DNA from: Ornithinibacillus bavariensis | GTDB lineage: Bacteria > Bacillota > Bacilli > Bacillales > Amphibacillaceae | Assembly: GCF_050433565.1 (NCBI RefSeq) | Contig: NZ_JBNPWZ010000006.1 | Location: 124,001 to 188,000, forward strand | Direction of reading: 5' to 3' | DNA length: 64,000 nt | Shown here: one piece after another, positions 24,023 through 32,141 of the stretch | Layout: every line of letters starts with the position of its first letter | How positions within the stretch are numbered: the stretch's first letter is position 1 | Notes under the pieces: generated by a model | Databases searched by the model: none | What the model was told of the DNA's origin: nothing | What the model saw: only the letters and a program-made list of their open reading frames with translations | Program-made: the position numbers and the translations under genes

Positions 24023-26410
24023 TTATAGTTTTACTCGTTTTAAACGAAGTGAGTTGGTAACAACACTTACAGAACTTAATGCCATTGCTGCACCAGCAAC
24101 CCATGGTGCGAGTAGCCCAATAGCTGCTACTGGAATTCCTGCTGTATTATAGCCGAATGCCCAGAAGAGGTTTTGACGGATATTTCGAATGGTTGCATGA
24201 CTAATTCTAATGGCTTTCGGTATGAGCAATAGTTCACCACCCAGTATAGTTACGTCAGCAGCTTCAATCGCTACTTCTGTACCAGTTCCGATAGCAATTC
24301 CAATATCTGCAGTAACTAATGCAGGTGCATCGTTCACACCGTCACCAACCATTGCCACTTTTTTACCCTGTGCTTGAATTTCTTTCACTTTATCGGCTTT
24401 CTCTTCAGGCAATACCCCGGCAATCACTTTGTCAATTCCTACCTGTTTTCCAATTGCTTGAGCTGTTCTTTCGTTATCACCTGTTAACATGATTACTTCT
24501 AGCCCTTGTTCTTTCAATTCTCTAATTGCTTGTGGTGCTGTTTCTTTAATCGTATCTGCAACAGCCACTATTCCACGAAACTCCCCTTCAATGGCAATCA
24601 ACATCGCTGTTTTGCCATTGGTTTCATATTCAACTAATTTATCTTCATTCGCTTTAATATCAATTTGGTGATCATTCATTAACTTTCTATTTCCAACAAG
24701 AACTTGTTTTCCAGCAATCTTGGCTTCGATACCATGACCAGGTATCGCATGAAATTCATCGACATCCACAAAATCAATTTCGTTTTCTGTTGCGTACGCC
24801 ACGATAGCGCCTGCTAATGGATGCTCTGAACCCTTTTCTGCGCTTGCCAATAATTGCAGTGCTTCTTTATCGCCAGTAAAATCCGTTACTTCCGGCTTTC
24901 CTTTTGTAATGGTTCCTGTTTTATCAAGAACGATAGCATTCAACTGATGGGTTCTTTCTAAATGTTCTCCACCTTTAAACAAGATGCCATTTTCAGCAGC
25001 CTTACCCGTACCAACCATAATAGATGTTGGAGTTGCTAACCCTAAAGCACACGGACAAGCGATAACCAGAACTGCAATTGCCGCCACTAATGCAGGTTCA
25101 AATTGACCTGGATCGACAAACACGATCCAAACAATAAATGTTAGAATAGCAATTCCTACAACAATTGGTACAAAATAGCCAGATATAATATCAGCCAAAC
25201 GTTGTATTGGCGCTTTTGATCCTTGCGCTTCTTCGACCACTTTGATAATCGATGCAAGGGCAGTATCTTTTCCAACCTTTGTCGCTTCCATTTCAATGGA
25301 ACCATTTTTATTAATGGTAGCCCCAATTACTTTAGTTCCGGGATCCTTTTCGATAGGAATTGATTCTCCTGTAAGCATGGATTCATCTACAGAGGTTCTT
25401 CCTTTAACAACGATACCATCTACAGGTATTTTTTCCCCTGGTTTTACAACTAATCTATCACCGACAATAACTTCCTCAACCGGAATCATCACTTCTTGCC
25501 CATCTCTGATGACACGAGCTTCTTTTGCTTGTAAGTTAAGCAATTCAGATAGTGCATTCGTTGTCTGGCTCTTTGCTCTTGCTTCTAAATATTTACCAAA
25601 TAAGATCAACGTTATTAACACAGCACTGGTTTCAAAGTATAAATGTGGCATATATTCAGGATTACCGATGGTCTTCACTGCTTCGTACAAGCTATAGAAG
25701 TATGCAGCACTTGTACCTAGTGCCACTAGCACATCCATGTTTGCTCCACCATTGCGAAGGTTCTTATATGCACCTACATAAAATTGCCATCCAATGATAA
25801 ATTGAACAGGGGTTGCTAAAGCAAATTGGAACCATGGATTCATGAATATATCCGGTATAGTCATATTAAATAAATGAACAAGCATGGTAACCAATAGTGG
25901 TATCGAAAGGATGGCAGAAACAATCAACTTGATCTTTTTACCTTGAAGCTCTTTCTCCTTATAGGTTTGCTTTTCCTTTACTTCTACCTTTGGTTTTGCG
26001 TCATAGCCAATATTTTTAATCTTTTCAATCAAGCTTTCTACATCGACTAATGCTGGATTGTATTCAATCGCTGCACTTTCTGTCGTTAAGTTCACTGTGG
26101 CATTCGAAACGCCCTCTTGTTTATTCAGTACCTTTTCAATCCGGGTTGAGCATGCTGCACAGGTCATTCCAAACACATCGAGATCTACTTTCTCTTTTAA
26201 TACACCATAACCGATATTTTCTATTTTCTTTGTAATCTCATCTAGTGAGGTTTTTTCTGGATTGTAATCAATAGATGCCTTTTCCGTAGTTAAATTAACC
26301 TGAGCTTCTACCCCATCCATTTTATTTAATGTCTTTTCAATACGGTTGGAGCATGCCGCACAGGTCATACCCGTTATACCTAATGAAGCGTGACTTGTTT
26401 CGCTCATCAT
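24023..26410 (-). CDS. copA: Copper-exporting P1B-type ATPase CopA
   Basis: A 795-residue Cu(I) pump. Two N-terminal HMA domains carry GMTCAACS (about residues 14 and 82). Eight TM helices follow, with the CPC ion-binding motif in ACPCALGLATPTS (about 465), phosphorylation DKTGT (about 505), the SEHPLAGA nucleotide-site HP motif and the GDGVNDAPAL hinge. It exports cytosolic Cu(I). The gene lies 9 bases after csoR and 30 bases before copZ, the classic csoR-copA-copZ operon, controlled by CsoR through the box at 26756-26772. Length and motifs are complete. Confidence 0.97.
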   Translation of the reverse strand: MMSETSHASLGITGMTCAACSNRIEKTLNKMDGVEAQVNLTTEKASIDYNPEKTSLDEITKKIENIGYGVLKEKVDLDVFGMTCAACSTRIEKVLNKQEGVSNATVNLTTESAAIEYNPALVDVESLIEKIKNIGYDAKPKVEVKEKQTYKEKELQGKKIKLIVSAILSIPLLVTMLVHLFNMTIPDIFMNPWFQFALATPVQFIIGWQFYVGAYKNLRNGGANMDVLVALGTSAAYFYSLYEAVKTIGNPEYMPHLYFETSAVLITLILFGKYLEARAKSQTTNALSELLNLQAKEARVIRDGQEVMIPVEEVIVGDRLVVKPGEKIPVDGIVVKGRTSVDESMLTGESIPIEKDPGTKVIGATINKNGSIEMEATKVGKDTALASIIKVVEEAQGSKAPIQRLADIISGYFVPIVVGIAILTFIVWIVFVDPGQFEPALVAAIAVLVIACPCALGLATPTSIMVGTGKAAENGILFKGGEHLERTHQLNAIVLDKTGTITKGKPEVTDFTGDKEALQLLASAEKGSEHPLAGAIVAYATENEIDFVDVDEFHAIPGHGIEAKIAGKQVLVGNRKLMNDHQIDIKANEDKLVEYETNGKTAMLIAIEGEFRGIVAVADTIKETAPQAIRELKEQGLEVIMLTGDNERTAQAIGKQVGIDKVIAGVLPEEKADKVKEIQAQGKKVAMVGDGVNDAPALVTADIGIAIGTGTEVAIEAADVTILGGELLLIPKAIRISHATIRNIRQNLFWAFGYNTAGIPVAAIGLLAPWVAGAAMALSSVSVVTNSLRLKRVKL

Positions 26411-26419
26411 GATTCCCTC

Positions 26420-26722
26420 CTACTTGGAGAATTGTTTTAGAACCTCCATTAATTCTTCAATCGTTTCTTTGCCTTCACCTTGTCTAATTGCATCACTGAC
26501 ACAATGGTTAATATGTCGTTCCGTAACAGCGAAGCCTACATTTTTTAAAGCGGACTGAATGGCACTAATTTGTACTAGAATATCGACACAATAACGATCA
26601 TCTTCCACCATCTTCTGTATTCCACGAACTTGACCTTCTATTCGTTTTAAACGATTAATAACTTTTTGCTTTTCATCATGTGTTCTCGGTTTACTTGGGT
26701 GATCATGTAAGAATTTATCCAA
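26420..26722 (-). CDS. csoR: Copper-sensing repressor CsoR
   Basis: A 100-residue all-helical repressor with the family core KQKVINRLKRIEGQVRGIQKMVEDDRYCVDILVQ (in part). The Cu(I) ligand set is seen as Cys in DRYCVDI, His in ERHIN and Cys in NHCVSD. The His distinguishes it from persulfide-sensing CstR. Apo-CsoR represses and Cu(I) releases it. I start it at TTG 26722 because AAGGAAGTGAT precedes at correct spacing and the length then matches the family; the longer frame to 26863 runs through the operator and promoter and is not expected to be translated. Confidence 0.93.
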   Translation of the reverse strand: MDKFLHDHPSKPRTHDEKQKVINRLKRIEGQVRGIQKMVEDDRYCVDILVQISAIQSALKNVGFAVTERHINHCVSDAIRQGEGKETIEELMEVLKQFSK

Positions 26723-26754
26723 ATAAATCACTTCCTTATTTTTTATACTTATAC

Positions 26755-26773
26755 TATACCCCCATACGGTATT
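26755..26773 (-). promoter_or_regulatory. CsoR box upstream of csoR-copA-copZ
   Basis: ATACCCCCATACGGTAT (26756-26772), a 17-base element with ATACC/GGTAT ends, lies just upstream of csoR. It has the same length and ends as the boxes at 27608 and 29033. Confidence 0.82.
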
Positions 26774-26930
26774 ATTGTCAACTGAAAAACTCCAGATGAT
26801 GGACTGAAGAAAGGAATGTCGTAATTTCAGAATGCATTCGTGTAACCAGATACCCAAGTTCACCTATACTCACAAAGTAAATGATTTTATCGTGTCCTTA
26901 TGGCAGTAACGCTTATCATTTCAAAAAGTC

Positions 26931-27554
26931 TTATAGTAATCCAATCAATTGTTCTTTCCCTATCCTCTTCCAGAACTTAAAAAATGTCTCCCGCTTTTTC
27001 CCCATTTCCGAGTAGGTATCAATAATCTTTTCTATCGTATCGTATAATTCCTCTGGCTCTATATTTTCCTTGAGCAAACATCCGACCTCCGCATCCATTC
27101 CTTTTCCCTTTCCGCCGACATATAAATTGTAATAATCCTTAAACTTCATAACACCAATGTCGCTTACCATCGGTTCACCACAGCCTATAGGGCAACCAGT
27201 ATAGGCCATCTTCAGTGTAAATGGCACCGGTTTACCCGCAAATCGTTTGTTTAATTCTTTTGCTACTGGCATACCTTCTCTTTCCTCACCTTTACAGAAA
27301 TTGCAGGTTCGCAAGCTCTTTACAAAGTTACCGACTGGATAATAAGACAATCCAACACGTTCAAACTCTGCTATAATTTCTTCTTTTCTATTCTCTGGAA
27401 TCTCGATATACAGCTGTTGAAAAGTGGTTAATTCAAGTTCATCATCTGCATTCATATACGTTGAGATGGTCACCAATTGTTTAGCATCTAGCTTTGCCCC
27501 ATAGCCTATTCCCCCGTTTACGGCTATTTTAACTTTCTTCAACTCGTTTTCCAT
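26931..27554 (-). CDS. Short siroheme-type nitrite/sulfite-reductase-like protein
   Basis: A 207-residue protein with one ferredoxin-like half domain and the 4Fe-4S/siroheme region of the nitrite/sulfite reductase superfamily. It shows LRTCNFCKGEE near residue 103 and YTGCPIGCGEP near residue 137, the four-cysteine signature, though the first pair is CxxC rather than the usual Cx5C. It is far shorter than NirB or CysI (500+), so it is a stand-alone half-size member of unknown reaction. ATG 27554 has GGGGAGAG in front; the longer frame to 27596 lacks a site. It sits inside the copper cluster with its own CsoR-type box, so copper or sulfur stress control is inferred. Confidence 0.75.
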   Translation of the reverse strand: MENELKKVKIAVNGGIGYGAKLDAKQLVTISTYMNADDELELTTFQQLYIEIPENRKEEIIAEFERVGLSYYPVGNFVKSLRTCNFCKGEEREGMPVAKELNKRFAGKPVPFTLKMAYTGCPIGCGEPMVSDIGVMKFKDYYNLYVGGKGKGMDAEVGCLLKENIEPEELYDTIEKIIDTYSEMGKKRETFFKFWKRIGKEQLIGLL

Positions 27555-27606
27555 AAATCTCTCCCCTTTTATAATTCTCCATATTATTTCGCACATTAGC
27601 AGTTAC

Positions 27607-27672
27607 CATACTGGGGGAGGGTATAAATATTTCAAAAAAATATATTTACTTACCCTCACCCCAAAGTATGGA
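27607..27672 (-). promoter_or_regulatory. CsoR-type boxes upstream of the reductase-like gene
   Basis: ATACTGGGGGAGGGTAT (27608-27624) is a 17-base element with the same ATAC/GTAT ends as the other two copper boxes. A second, inverted relative TACCCTCACCCCAAAGTATGG lies at 27651-27671. The AT-rich stretch between them would hold the promoter. Confidence 0.65.
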
Positions 27673-27679
27673 ATGCCAA

Positions 27680-27958
27680 CTATCCTACTTTTAACAGTTT
27701 CTTTATTTCATCCTTATTCGTTTCAAACCCTATCATACTCTTTGTCTTTCTCATCAATCCGAATAAAGATGACTGAGAAAATACAAGCGCTGGTACGATT
27801 CTATTTCCCGTTATTTTTATAAGCTCTTTTTCTTTTGCTGGGTCTTTTGCTAAATCGTATTCCTTATGAGGAATATCGTGACGTTTCAAGAATTCTTTTA
27901 AGTCCTGGCAATCAGAGCAAGTAGGTCGAGTGTACACTTCAAGTCGATAGTCCTTCAT
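27680..27958 (-). CDS. Glutaredoxin-like thioredoxin-fold protein
   Basis: A 92-residue protein with CSDC at residues 14-17 of a TRPTCSDCQDLKEFL helix start and the cis-Pro-like RIVPALVF segment. The fold is glutaredoxin/thioredoxin-like and the motif can do thiol-disulfide exchange or bind soft metals. It lies 26 bases after the His-rich protein on the same strand, inside the copper cluster. A role in repairing copper-oxidised thiols or in handling Cu(I) is an inference. The start has AGGAGGT at ideal distance. Confidence 0.8.
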   Translation of the reverse strand: MKDYRLEVYTRPTCSDCQDLKEFLKRHDIPHKEYDLAKDPAKEKELIKITGNRIVPALVFSQSSLFGLMRKTKSMIGFETNKDEIKKLLKVG

Positions 27959-27984
27959 CTACCTTACCTCCTTTAACAATTTGC

Positions 27985-28659
27985 TTATTCCTTTACCTCT
28001 ATAACAAAAGGATAGACATATTTGTTATCACTGAACTTAAATTCTGCCCAAATCTTGTACATACCGGGCTTAGTAAAATACGCATTAAAGGTAGTTGTAT
28101 TTGCTGAAGCTGGATGGACATGAATATACGTTTCGACATTCTCATCAACAATAACTACATGGCCTAAAGCACCAAGATGTGGCTCTGGCTTTTCTCCATG
28201 CATATGAAAGACTAACGGAACTTCTTCCCCAACAGTTGCATCTACGTCAACTAAAGTTATTGTCTTTCCATTTTGCTCTTTCGTCCAATTATCCTTTCCG
28301 TCAAGGTTCGCTTTGCTCGTATCCTTTGTTCCAACTTGTAAAATATTTGGCTTAATCTGGTATGCTTTATTTTTCGGTGTTATATCAACGAACGCTTGAT
28401 AGGTACCATCTTTCAGAAGTTGGTTTACTGTATAGATTTCTTGTTGCTCCTTCGTTGGATGTAGATGAAAGTACTCCTTCAAATCATTAGAAACAATAAT
28501 GAAATGCATCACTTTTTCATGTTGAGTCGAAAGCTCGGGTGGGTTACCATTATCATCTTCCAACTTAATAACAACTTTTCCATTATTATAGGTCACAGTT
28601 GTTTTAATTTCTGATTCCATATTATGTGCATGGTGATGATGATGTTTACTATGATCCAT
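27985..28659 (-). CDS. Histidine-rich probable metal-binding protein
   Basis: A 224-residue protein whose N-terminus MDHSKHHHHHAHNM is an evident metal-binding tag. Two beta-sandwich repeats follow with further His clusters (EYFHLHPTKE about 63-72, VFHMHGEKPEPHLGALGH about 150-167, YIHVHPAS about 178). The strand pattern resembles YtkA/FixH-like or cupredoxin-type domains, but no canonical blue-copper ligand set is visible. There is no signal peptide, so it is predicted to be cytosolic, perhaps a copper buffer. It follows copZ2 and precedes the glutaredoxin on the same strand under the CsoR box at 29033, which supports a copper role. Confidence 0.75.
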   Translation of the reverse strand: MDHSKHHHHHAHNMESEIKTTVTYNNGKVVIKLEDDNGNPPELSTQHEKVMHFIIVSNDLKEYFHLHPTKEQQEIYTVNQLLKDGTYQAFVDITPKNKAYQIKPNILQVGTKDTSKANLDGKDNWTKEQNGKTITLVDVDATVGEEVPLVFHMHGEKPEPHLGALGHVVIVDENVETYIHVHPASANTTTFNAYFTKPGMYKIWAEFKFSDNKYVYPFVIEVKE

Positions 28660-28785
28660 TGTTCCTTCCTCCTTTTGAACTTGTGAATTTGTAATAGATT
28701 ATCTTCTTTAAACCTTACGATAACCAACACTATATTAAATTACTCAGGAAAATTAGCTTTTTGGTATTATTTAAAGTTCAGTTTC

Positions 28786-28992
28786 TTACGCAACATCATA
28801 TCCTTGCTCTTCAATAACTGCTATAATATCCTTCAATTCGACTTTCTCTGGATCAAAGGCTACATCCACCTTTCCATCCTGTAAATGAACTTTTACTTCT
28901 TTAACACCATTTAGATATCCAACACTTTGTTCAATAGAATTCACGCAATGCCCACAAGACATCCCTTGTACGTTAACTGTTTTATTTAACAT
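28786..28992 (-). CDS. copZ: Second CopZ-type copper chaperone
   Basis: A 68-residue HMA-domain protein with MSCGHC (residues 10-15) and an EEQGYDVA end, clearly homologous to the CopZ at 23786 but diverged. It heads the copZ2, His-rich protein, glutaredoxin run. A CsoR box lies 41 bases upstream of its start. Two copZ genes under one regulator suggest separate clients: CopA for one, perhaps the His-rich protein for the other (inference). Confidence 0.92.
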   Translation of the reverse strand: MLNKTVNVQGMSCGHCVNSIEQSVGYLNGVKEVKVHLQDGKVDVAFDPEKVELKDIIAVIEEQGYDVA

Positions 28993-29031
28993 GTTAAATA
29001 CCTCCTAGTTTTTATTTCACCTCCACTTTAC

Positions 29032-29051
29032 CATACCCCCGATGGGTATTG
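29032..29051 (-). promoter_or_regulatory. CsoR box upstream of the second copZ
   Basis: ATACCCCCGATGGGTAT (29033-29049) is a perfect ATACCC/GGGTAT inverted repeat with a 5-base centre, the best of the three copper boxes. Confidence 0.85.
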
Positions 29052-29193
29052 TCAAGTATAAAAATCGAACTACTCGTTCCAAATTTACCTCGAGACATAT
29101 TTGGATAACCGTTAATGCTTCTTCCAGTTCATGCACTAACTAAGTCAATGCTTGATTACACCGATTACTAATACACCCTCAAGAAAATGGTAA

Positions 29194-29260
29194 AATGTCT
29201 AAAGTTATTGACATTTTTATCAAAATTGATAAAATAATTATGTCCAAAACATTTGACATA
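29194..29260 (+). promoter_or_regulatory. xre-def promoter with twin identical operators
   Basis: Promoter TTGACA (29208-29213), 16-base spacer, TAAAAT (29230-29235). The dyad ATGTC-N10-GACAT occurs twice, at 29195-29214 (overlapping the -35) and 29240-29259 (between the -10 and the start codon), 45 bases apart. Autoregulation by the XRE protein is inferred. Confidence 0.72.
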
Positions 29261-29270
29261 GGTGATACTG

Positions 29271-29462
29271 TTGAAAAATAAAATTAAAGCAATACGAAAG
29301 AAACTGGGGATAACACAAGAACAGCTCGCTAAGGAGTGTGGTGTTGTTAGACAAACGATAAATTGTATCGAAAATGATAAATATGACCCCACACTGGTGC
29401 TAGCTTTCAAATTATCGAAAACTCTAAAAGTAAAGGTAGATGAGTTATTTATTTATGAGTAA
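29271..29462 (+). CDS. XRE-family small HTH regulator
   Basis: A 63-residue single-domain Cro/CI-type HTH (KIKAIRKKLGITQEQLAKECGVVRQTINCIENDKYDPTL in part) ending VDELFIYE, the small YgzD/PlcR-less class common in Firmicutes. TTG 29271 is chosen because AGGTGAT precedes it; the in-frame GTG 29262 lies in that site. Its stop overlaps the likely start of the deformylase gene (ATGAGTAA), so the two are translationally coupled. It probably binds the two ATGTC-N10-GACAT dyads upstream. Confidence 0.88.
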   Translation: MKNKIKAIRKKLGITQEQLAKECGVVRQTINCIENDKYDPTLVLAFKLSKTLKVKVDELFIYE

Positions 29463-30030
29463 ATTTCATTCAACGTACATAATTACAATGGAAGATATCA
29501 TAAGGGAAGGAAATGAAATTCTTCGTCAACCAACAAAAGAAATAATAGGAGCTCCATCTGATGAAGATAAGGAAACATTAATTTGTATGATGAATTTCTT
29601 GAAAAATAGTCAAGATCGCCATCTATCAAAAAAATACAAATTGCGTGCAGGAGTTGGCTTATCCGCAAATCAGATTGGCTTAAATAAGCGAATGTTCGTA
29701 GCTTATTTGACTGATGAGAAGGGGAATAAGCATGAATATTCTTTAATTAATCCGAAAATAATCAGCCATTCCGTTTCCATGATTTACTTACCACCTAGCG
29801 AAGGTTGCCTCTCCGTTGATCGTGATATAAAAGGGTTTGTTCCCAGATATGAGAAGATTAAAGTTAGAGGGCTAAACGTAGAGGGGGAAGAAATAGTAGT
29901 GAAGCTTAAAGGCTATGCCTCTATTGTTGTTCAACATGAAATCGATCATCTTAATGGAATTATGTTTTATGATCACATTAATAAAGAAAATCCTTTTAAA
30001 CTACCTGAAAACTGTAGAAGTTTATACTAA
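29455..30030 (+). CDS. def: Peptide deformylase (type II), accessory copy
   Basis: A 191-residue iron/zinc hydrolase that removes the N-formyl group from nascent proteins. All three motifs are present: GVGLSANQIG, EGCLSV and QHEIDHLNG, giving Cys and two His as metal ligands and the catalytic Glu. The ATG at 29455 overlaps the xre stop; MEDIIREGNEIL, the usual family start, begins at 29488 and may be the mature start. Being coupled to a dedicated XRE regulator rather than fmt or priA suggests an inducible second deformylase, possibly answering deformylase inhibition (inference). Confidence 0.92.
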   Translation: MSKFHSTYIITMEDIIREGNEILRQPTKEIIGAPSDEDKETLICMMNFLKNSQDRHLSKKYKLRAGVGLSANQIGLNKRMFVAYLTDEKGNKHEYSLINPKIISHSVSMIYLPPSEGCLSVDRDIKGFVPRYEKIKVRGLNVEGEEIVVKLKGYASIVVQHEIDHLNGIMFYDHINKENPFKLPENCRSLY

Positions 30031-30067
30031 AAAATTAGCTCCATATTCAAGACTTATTACTATATAG

Positions 30068-30405
30068 GTCATTTGGTTAAGGTAACGTTATAAATCATAT
30101 TTACTAAGTAATACCATGTACACGGTGACAAAGTAATCAATGAAGTGAATGCACCAGGGTAAATTGAACGAATGATGGATTGCCCCATATGAATAAAAGC
30201 ATGTAGAATAAAACCAATAGCAACATGGTAAAAAGATAACTATTACCAAAGGCTCCTTGATCACCTATTGATTAGCCAAAATAGCTAAATTACTAATGAA
30301 TAGAAATATAACTATTATGGCAACCGCAAACTCAGTAGTTGCCATATTCGTTATCTTTTTGATTACTGTATCTGCAATCTCACCGTTTAGCTGAATAACT
30401 ACAAC
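30068..30405 (-). pseudogene. Decayed membrane-protein gene
   Basis: Minus-strand reading gives VVIQLNGEIADTVIKKITNM and a TM-like AIIVIFLFISNLAILANQ ending in TAG. A frame change then yields GAFGNSYLFTMLLLVLFYML and LFIW, and another change near 30185 yields SIIRSIYPGAFTSLITLSPC, TWYYLVNMIYNVTLTK and a stop at 30068-30070. Three consecutive protein-like, hydrophobic segments in different frames indicate a small membrane protein broken by at least two indels. I do not recognise the family. Confidence 0.5.
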
Positions 30406-30861
30406 TTAGCGTTTAAACTCGATAAAGTGACTGGAATTCGAATAAATATTTTCCTTTGAAAATCCAATTAAAGTATAAAATTTATCAGCCTGTTCGGTGT
30501 CTGTATAAAGTACCAATATTTTATAATATCTTTTTGCTTCGTTAATTATTTCTTTTACCAAAAGACTTCCGATGCCGTTTCTTCTATACGCTTTGCTAAC
30601 ATAAAATCTTCTTAGCCTGCCAATATTTTGTCCATATGAAAATGGGTCTTTGTTTAATCCACCAATAGCAACAAGTACATTGTCATCATTAAACACACCA
30701 AATAAACCCTCTCCAAAATCGTTGAAGGTATTGCTGCCATTTTTATAATCATTTACTAATCTTTCTACAAAACAAAAACCTTCTTCTCTGCTTTGTTTTA
30801 CTAAACTATCCAAATCAAAATTCAATAGATTATGTATACGCTTGACCTCATATTTCCTCAT
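30406..30861 (-). CDS. GNAT-family N-acetyltransferase
   Basis: A 151-residue acetyltransferase. The acetyl-CoA loop is RRFYVSKAYRRNGIGSLLV (RxxGxG/A), preceded by VLVAIGGL and followed by ILVLYTDTEQADKFYTLIGF. The substrate is unknown. ATG 30861 has GGAGAG in front; the TTG at 30876 does not. It is flanked by a pseudogene and an AT-rich gap, so no operon context. Confidence 0.88.
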   Translation of the reverse strand: MRKYEVKRIHNLLNFDLDSLVKQSREEGFCFVERLVNDYKNGSNTFNDFGEGLFGVFNDDNVLVAIGGLNKDPFSYGQNIGRLRRFYVSKAYRRNGIGSLLVKEIINEAKRYYKILVLYTDTEQADKFYTLIGFSKENIYSNSSHFIEFKR

Positions 30862-31116
30862 ATAGTTTCTCTCCAATAGATTTTTCTAAAGCAAAATACA
30901 CTCAAAGCTATTTGACCAAAATTATTATAGGATCTATAGATTCATTGGACATTAGTAAACGAACGGAAATATTCACGCTTCTACATTACAATTTTGATTG
31001 AAATAAAGTTTTGCTTAAATTAAAAGGTTCAATAGCACAGTTACTAAAACAAATATCTATTCTTTCATTAAATCACCCATTTATTGAATAAAAATTTAAA
31101 GGGCTAGGATTAATCA

Positions 31117-31995
31117 CTATTTTTTTATCTCTCCAAAAGTAATTTTCATGCTGGGGGCGTAAATTAAAGAGGAGTCCATGTTAAATACTTGTGAAAACAG
31201 TAGTTCAGCCTCAAATTGCTCTAGTGCATCCTTAGCTGATATCCCTCGTTTTATCAAGTTTTCAATAAACTGGGCTTTATCTACAGGTGCTCCACCCACT
31301 CCATCCTCCTTAAGTGAATGAAACAATTTTTGCTTATCTTGTTGATTCTTATCAGGATGGAGGAAATTAACCTTATCACTGACTCGACACTCAATGTTCT
31401 TCACGCCCAATTCAGATAAATAAATGGGTACTTTTGCTCCAATATTCCCATCATTTCCAGTTTTGTTTTTACTTCCTTCAAATAGTTTCTGAAGAATACC
31501 TAGTGGAACAATTTGTGATTGTTCATATCCCGCAAGTTCGTATGATGACATACCTGATATCCAATGTGGCTCGAAGCAAATTATTTTTCCATCGTTAACA
31601 ATAGAATCTATCATTCTTTGAAGCATTCTTTTTGGTTCGGACATATGTAACAAAAAAGCATGACAAACAGCAATGTCGTACTTACTCTCCATTTCTATCT
31701 CATTCGTATCCGCTACAAAGAATTCCGTTTCATACGGAAGGTTATGAAAGTATTCTTTCGCCTTATTAATAAGCTGTTGGCCTTTATCTATTCCTGTGTA
31801 TTTAGAGCCCTTTGGTAAAATTGGCAATAATTTCAGTCCTAAATACCCATATCCACAACCAAAATCTATTATATGTATCGGTTTAGAAATCTTCCAAACG
31901 CTAGTTACTAGAAACTCCAAATAGTCATCGTTATAATATAAATCTCTTGTTCTTCTTAGGTATTCCAGTTGGGTATCCCAATAATACGCCTCCAT
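31117..31995 (-). CDS. SAM-dependent class I methyltransferase
   Basis: A 292-residue Rossmann methyltransferase. Motif I IIDFGCGYGYLGLKLL (about residues 42-57), the acidic loop GIDKG, motif III/IV IAVCHAFLLHM and the post-motif GKIICFEPHW are present. The C-terminal 120 residues are extra and likely shape the substrate site. Target unknown. The start has AGGGAGG at ideal spacing. It is transcribed alone, after a 27-codon ORF (32008-32091) whose stop nearly touches its ribosome site. Confidence 0.87.
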   Translation of the reverse strand: MEAYYWDTQLEYLRRTRDLYYNDDYLEFLVTSVWKISKPIHIIDFGCGYGYLGLKLLPILPKGSKYTGIDKGQQLINKAKEYFHNLPYETEFFVADTNEIEMESKYDIAVCHAFLLHMSEPKRMLQRMIDSIVNDGKIICFEPHWISGMSSYELAGYEQSQIVPLGILQKLFEGSKNKTGNDGNIGAKVPIYLSELGVKNIECRVSDKVNFLHPDKNQQDKQKLFHSLKEDGVGGAPVDKAQFIENLIKRGISAKDALEQFEAELLFSQVFNMDSSLIYAPSMKITFGEIKK

Positions 31996-32007
31996 ACAAG
32001 TCCTCCC

Positions 32008-32091
32008 TTATCCTTTTTTAAGGAACAAATTATTATAAGCTCGATAGTTACTTCTTCTATAACCAGGTTCATTAGAACGTCTGTCACTCAT
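32008..32091 (-). other. 27-codon ORF just upstream of the methyltransferase
   Basis: ATG 32091 to TAA 32008-32010 encodes a basic, Arg/Asn/Tyr-rich peptide (MSDRRSNEPGYRRSNY...). Its stop lies 12 bases before the methyltransferase ATG and abuts the AGGGAGG. It could be a leader peptide or chance; only a weak ribosome site precedes it. Confidence 0.25.
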
Positions 32092-32141
32092 GCTACCATA
32101 TACTAACACAATATTCCAAAAATACTATAATAATATTGACT

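Noticed and set aside
25242..25697. 151-codon plus-strand ORF
   Set aside because: Antisense shadow of the well-supported copA coding region; low-complexity composition and no ribosome site.
26723..26863. N-terminal extension of CsoR
   Set aside because: It would translate the CsoR box and promoter. The CsoR family is about 100 residues and a good site precedes TTG 26722.
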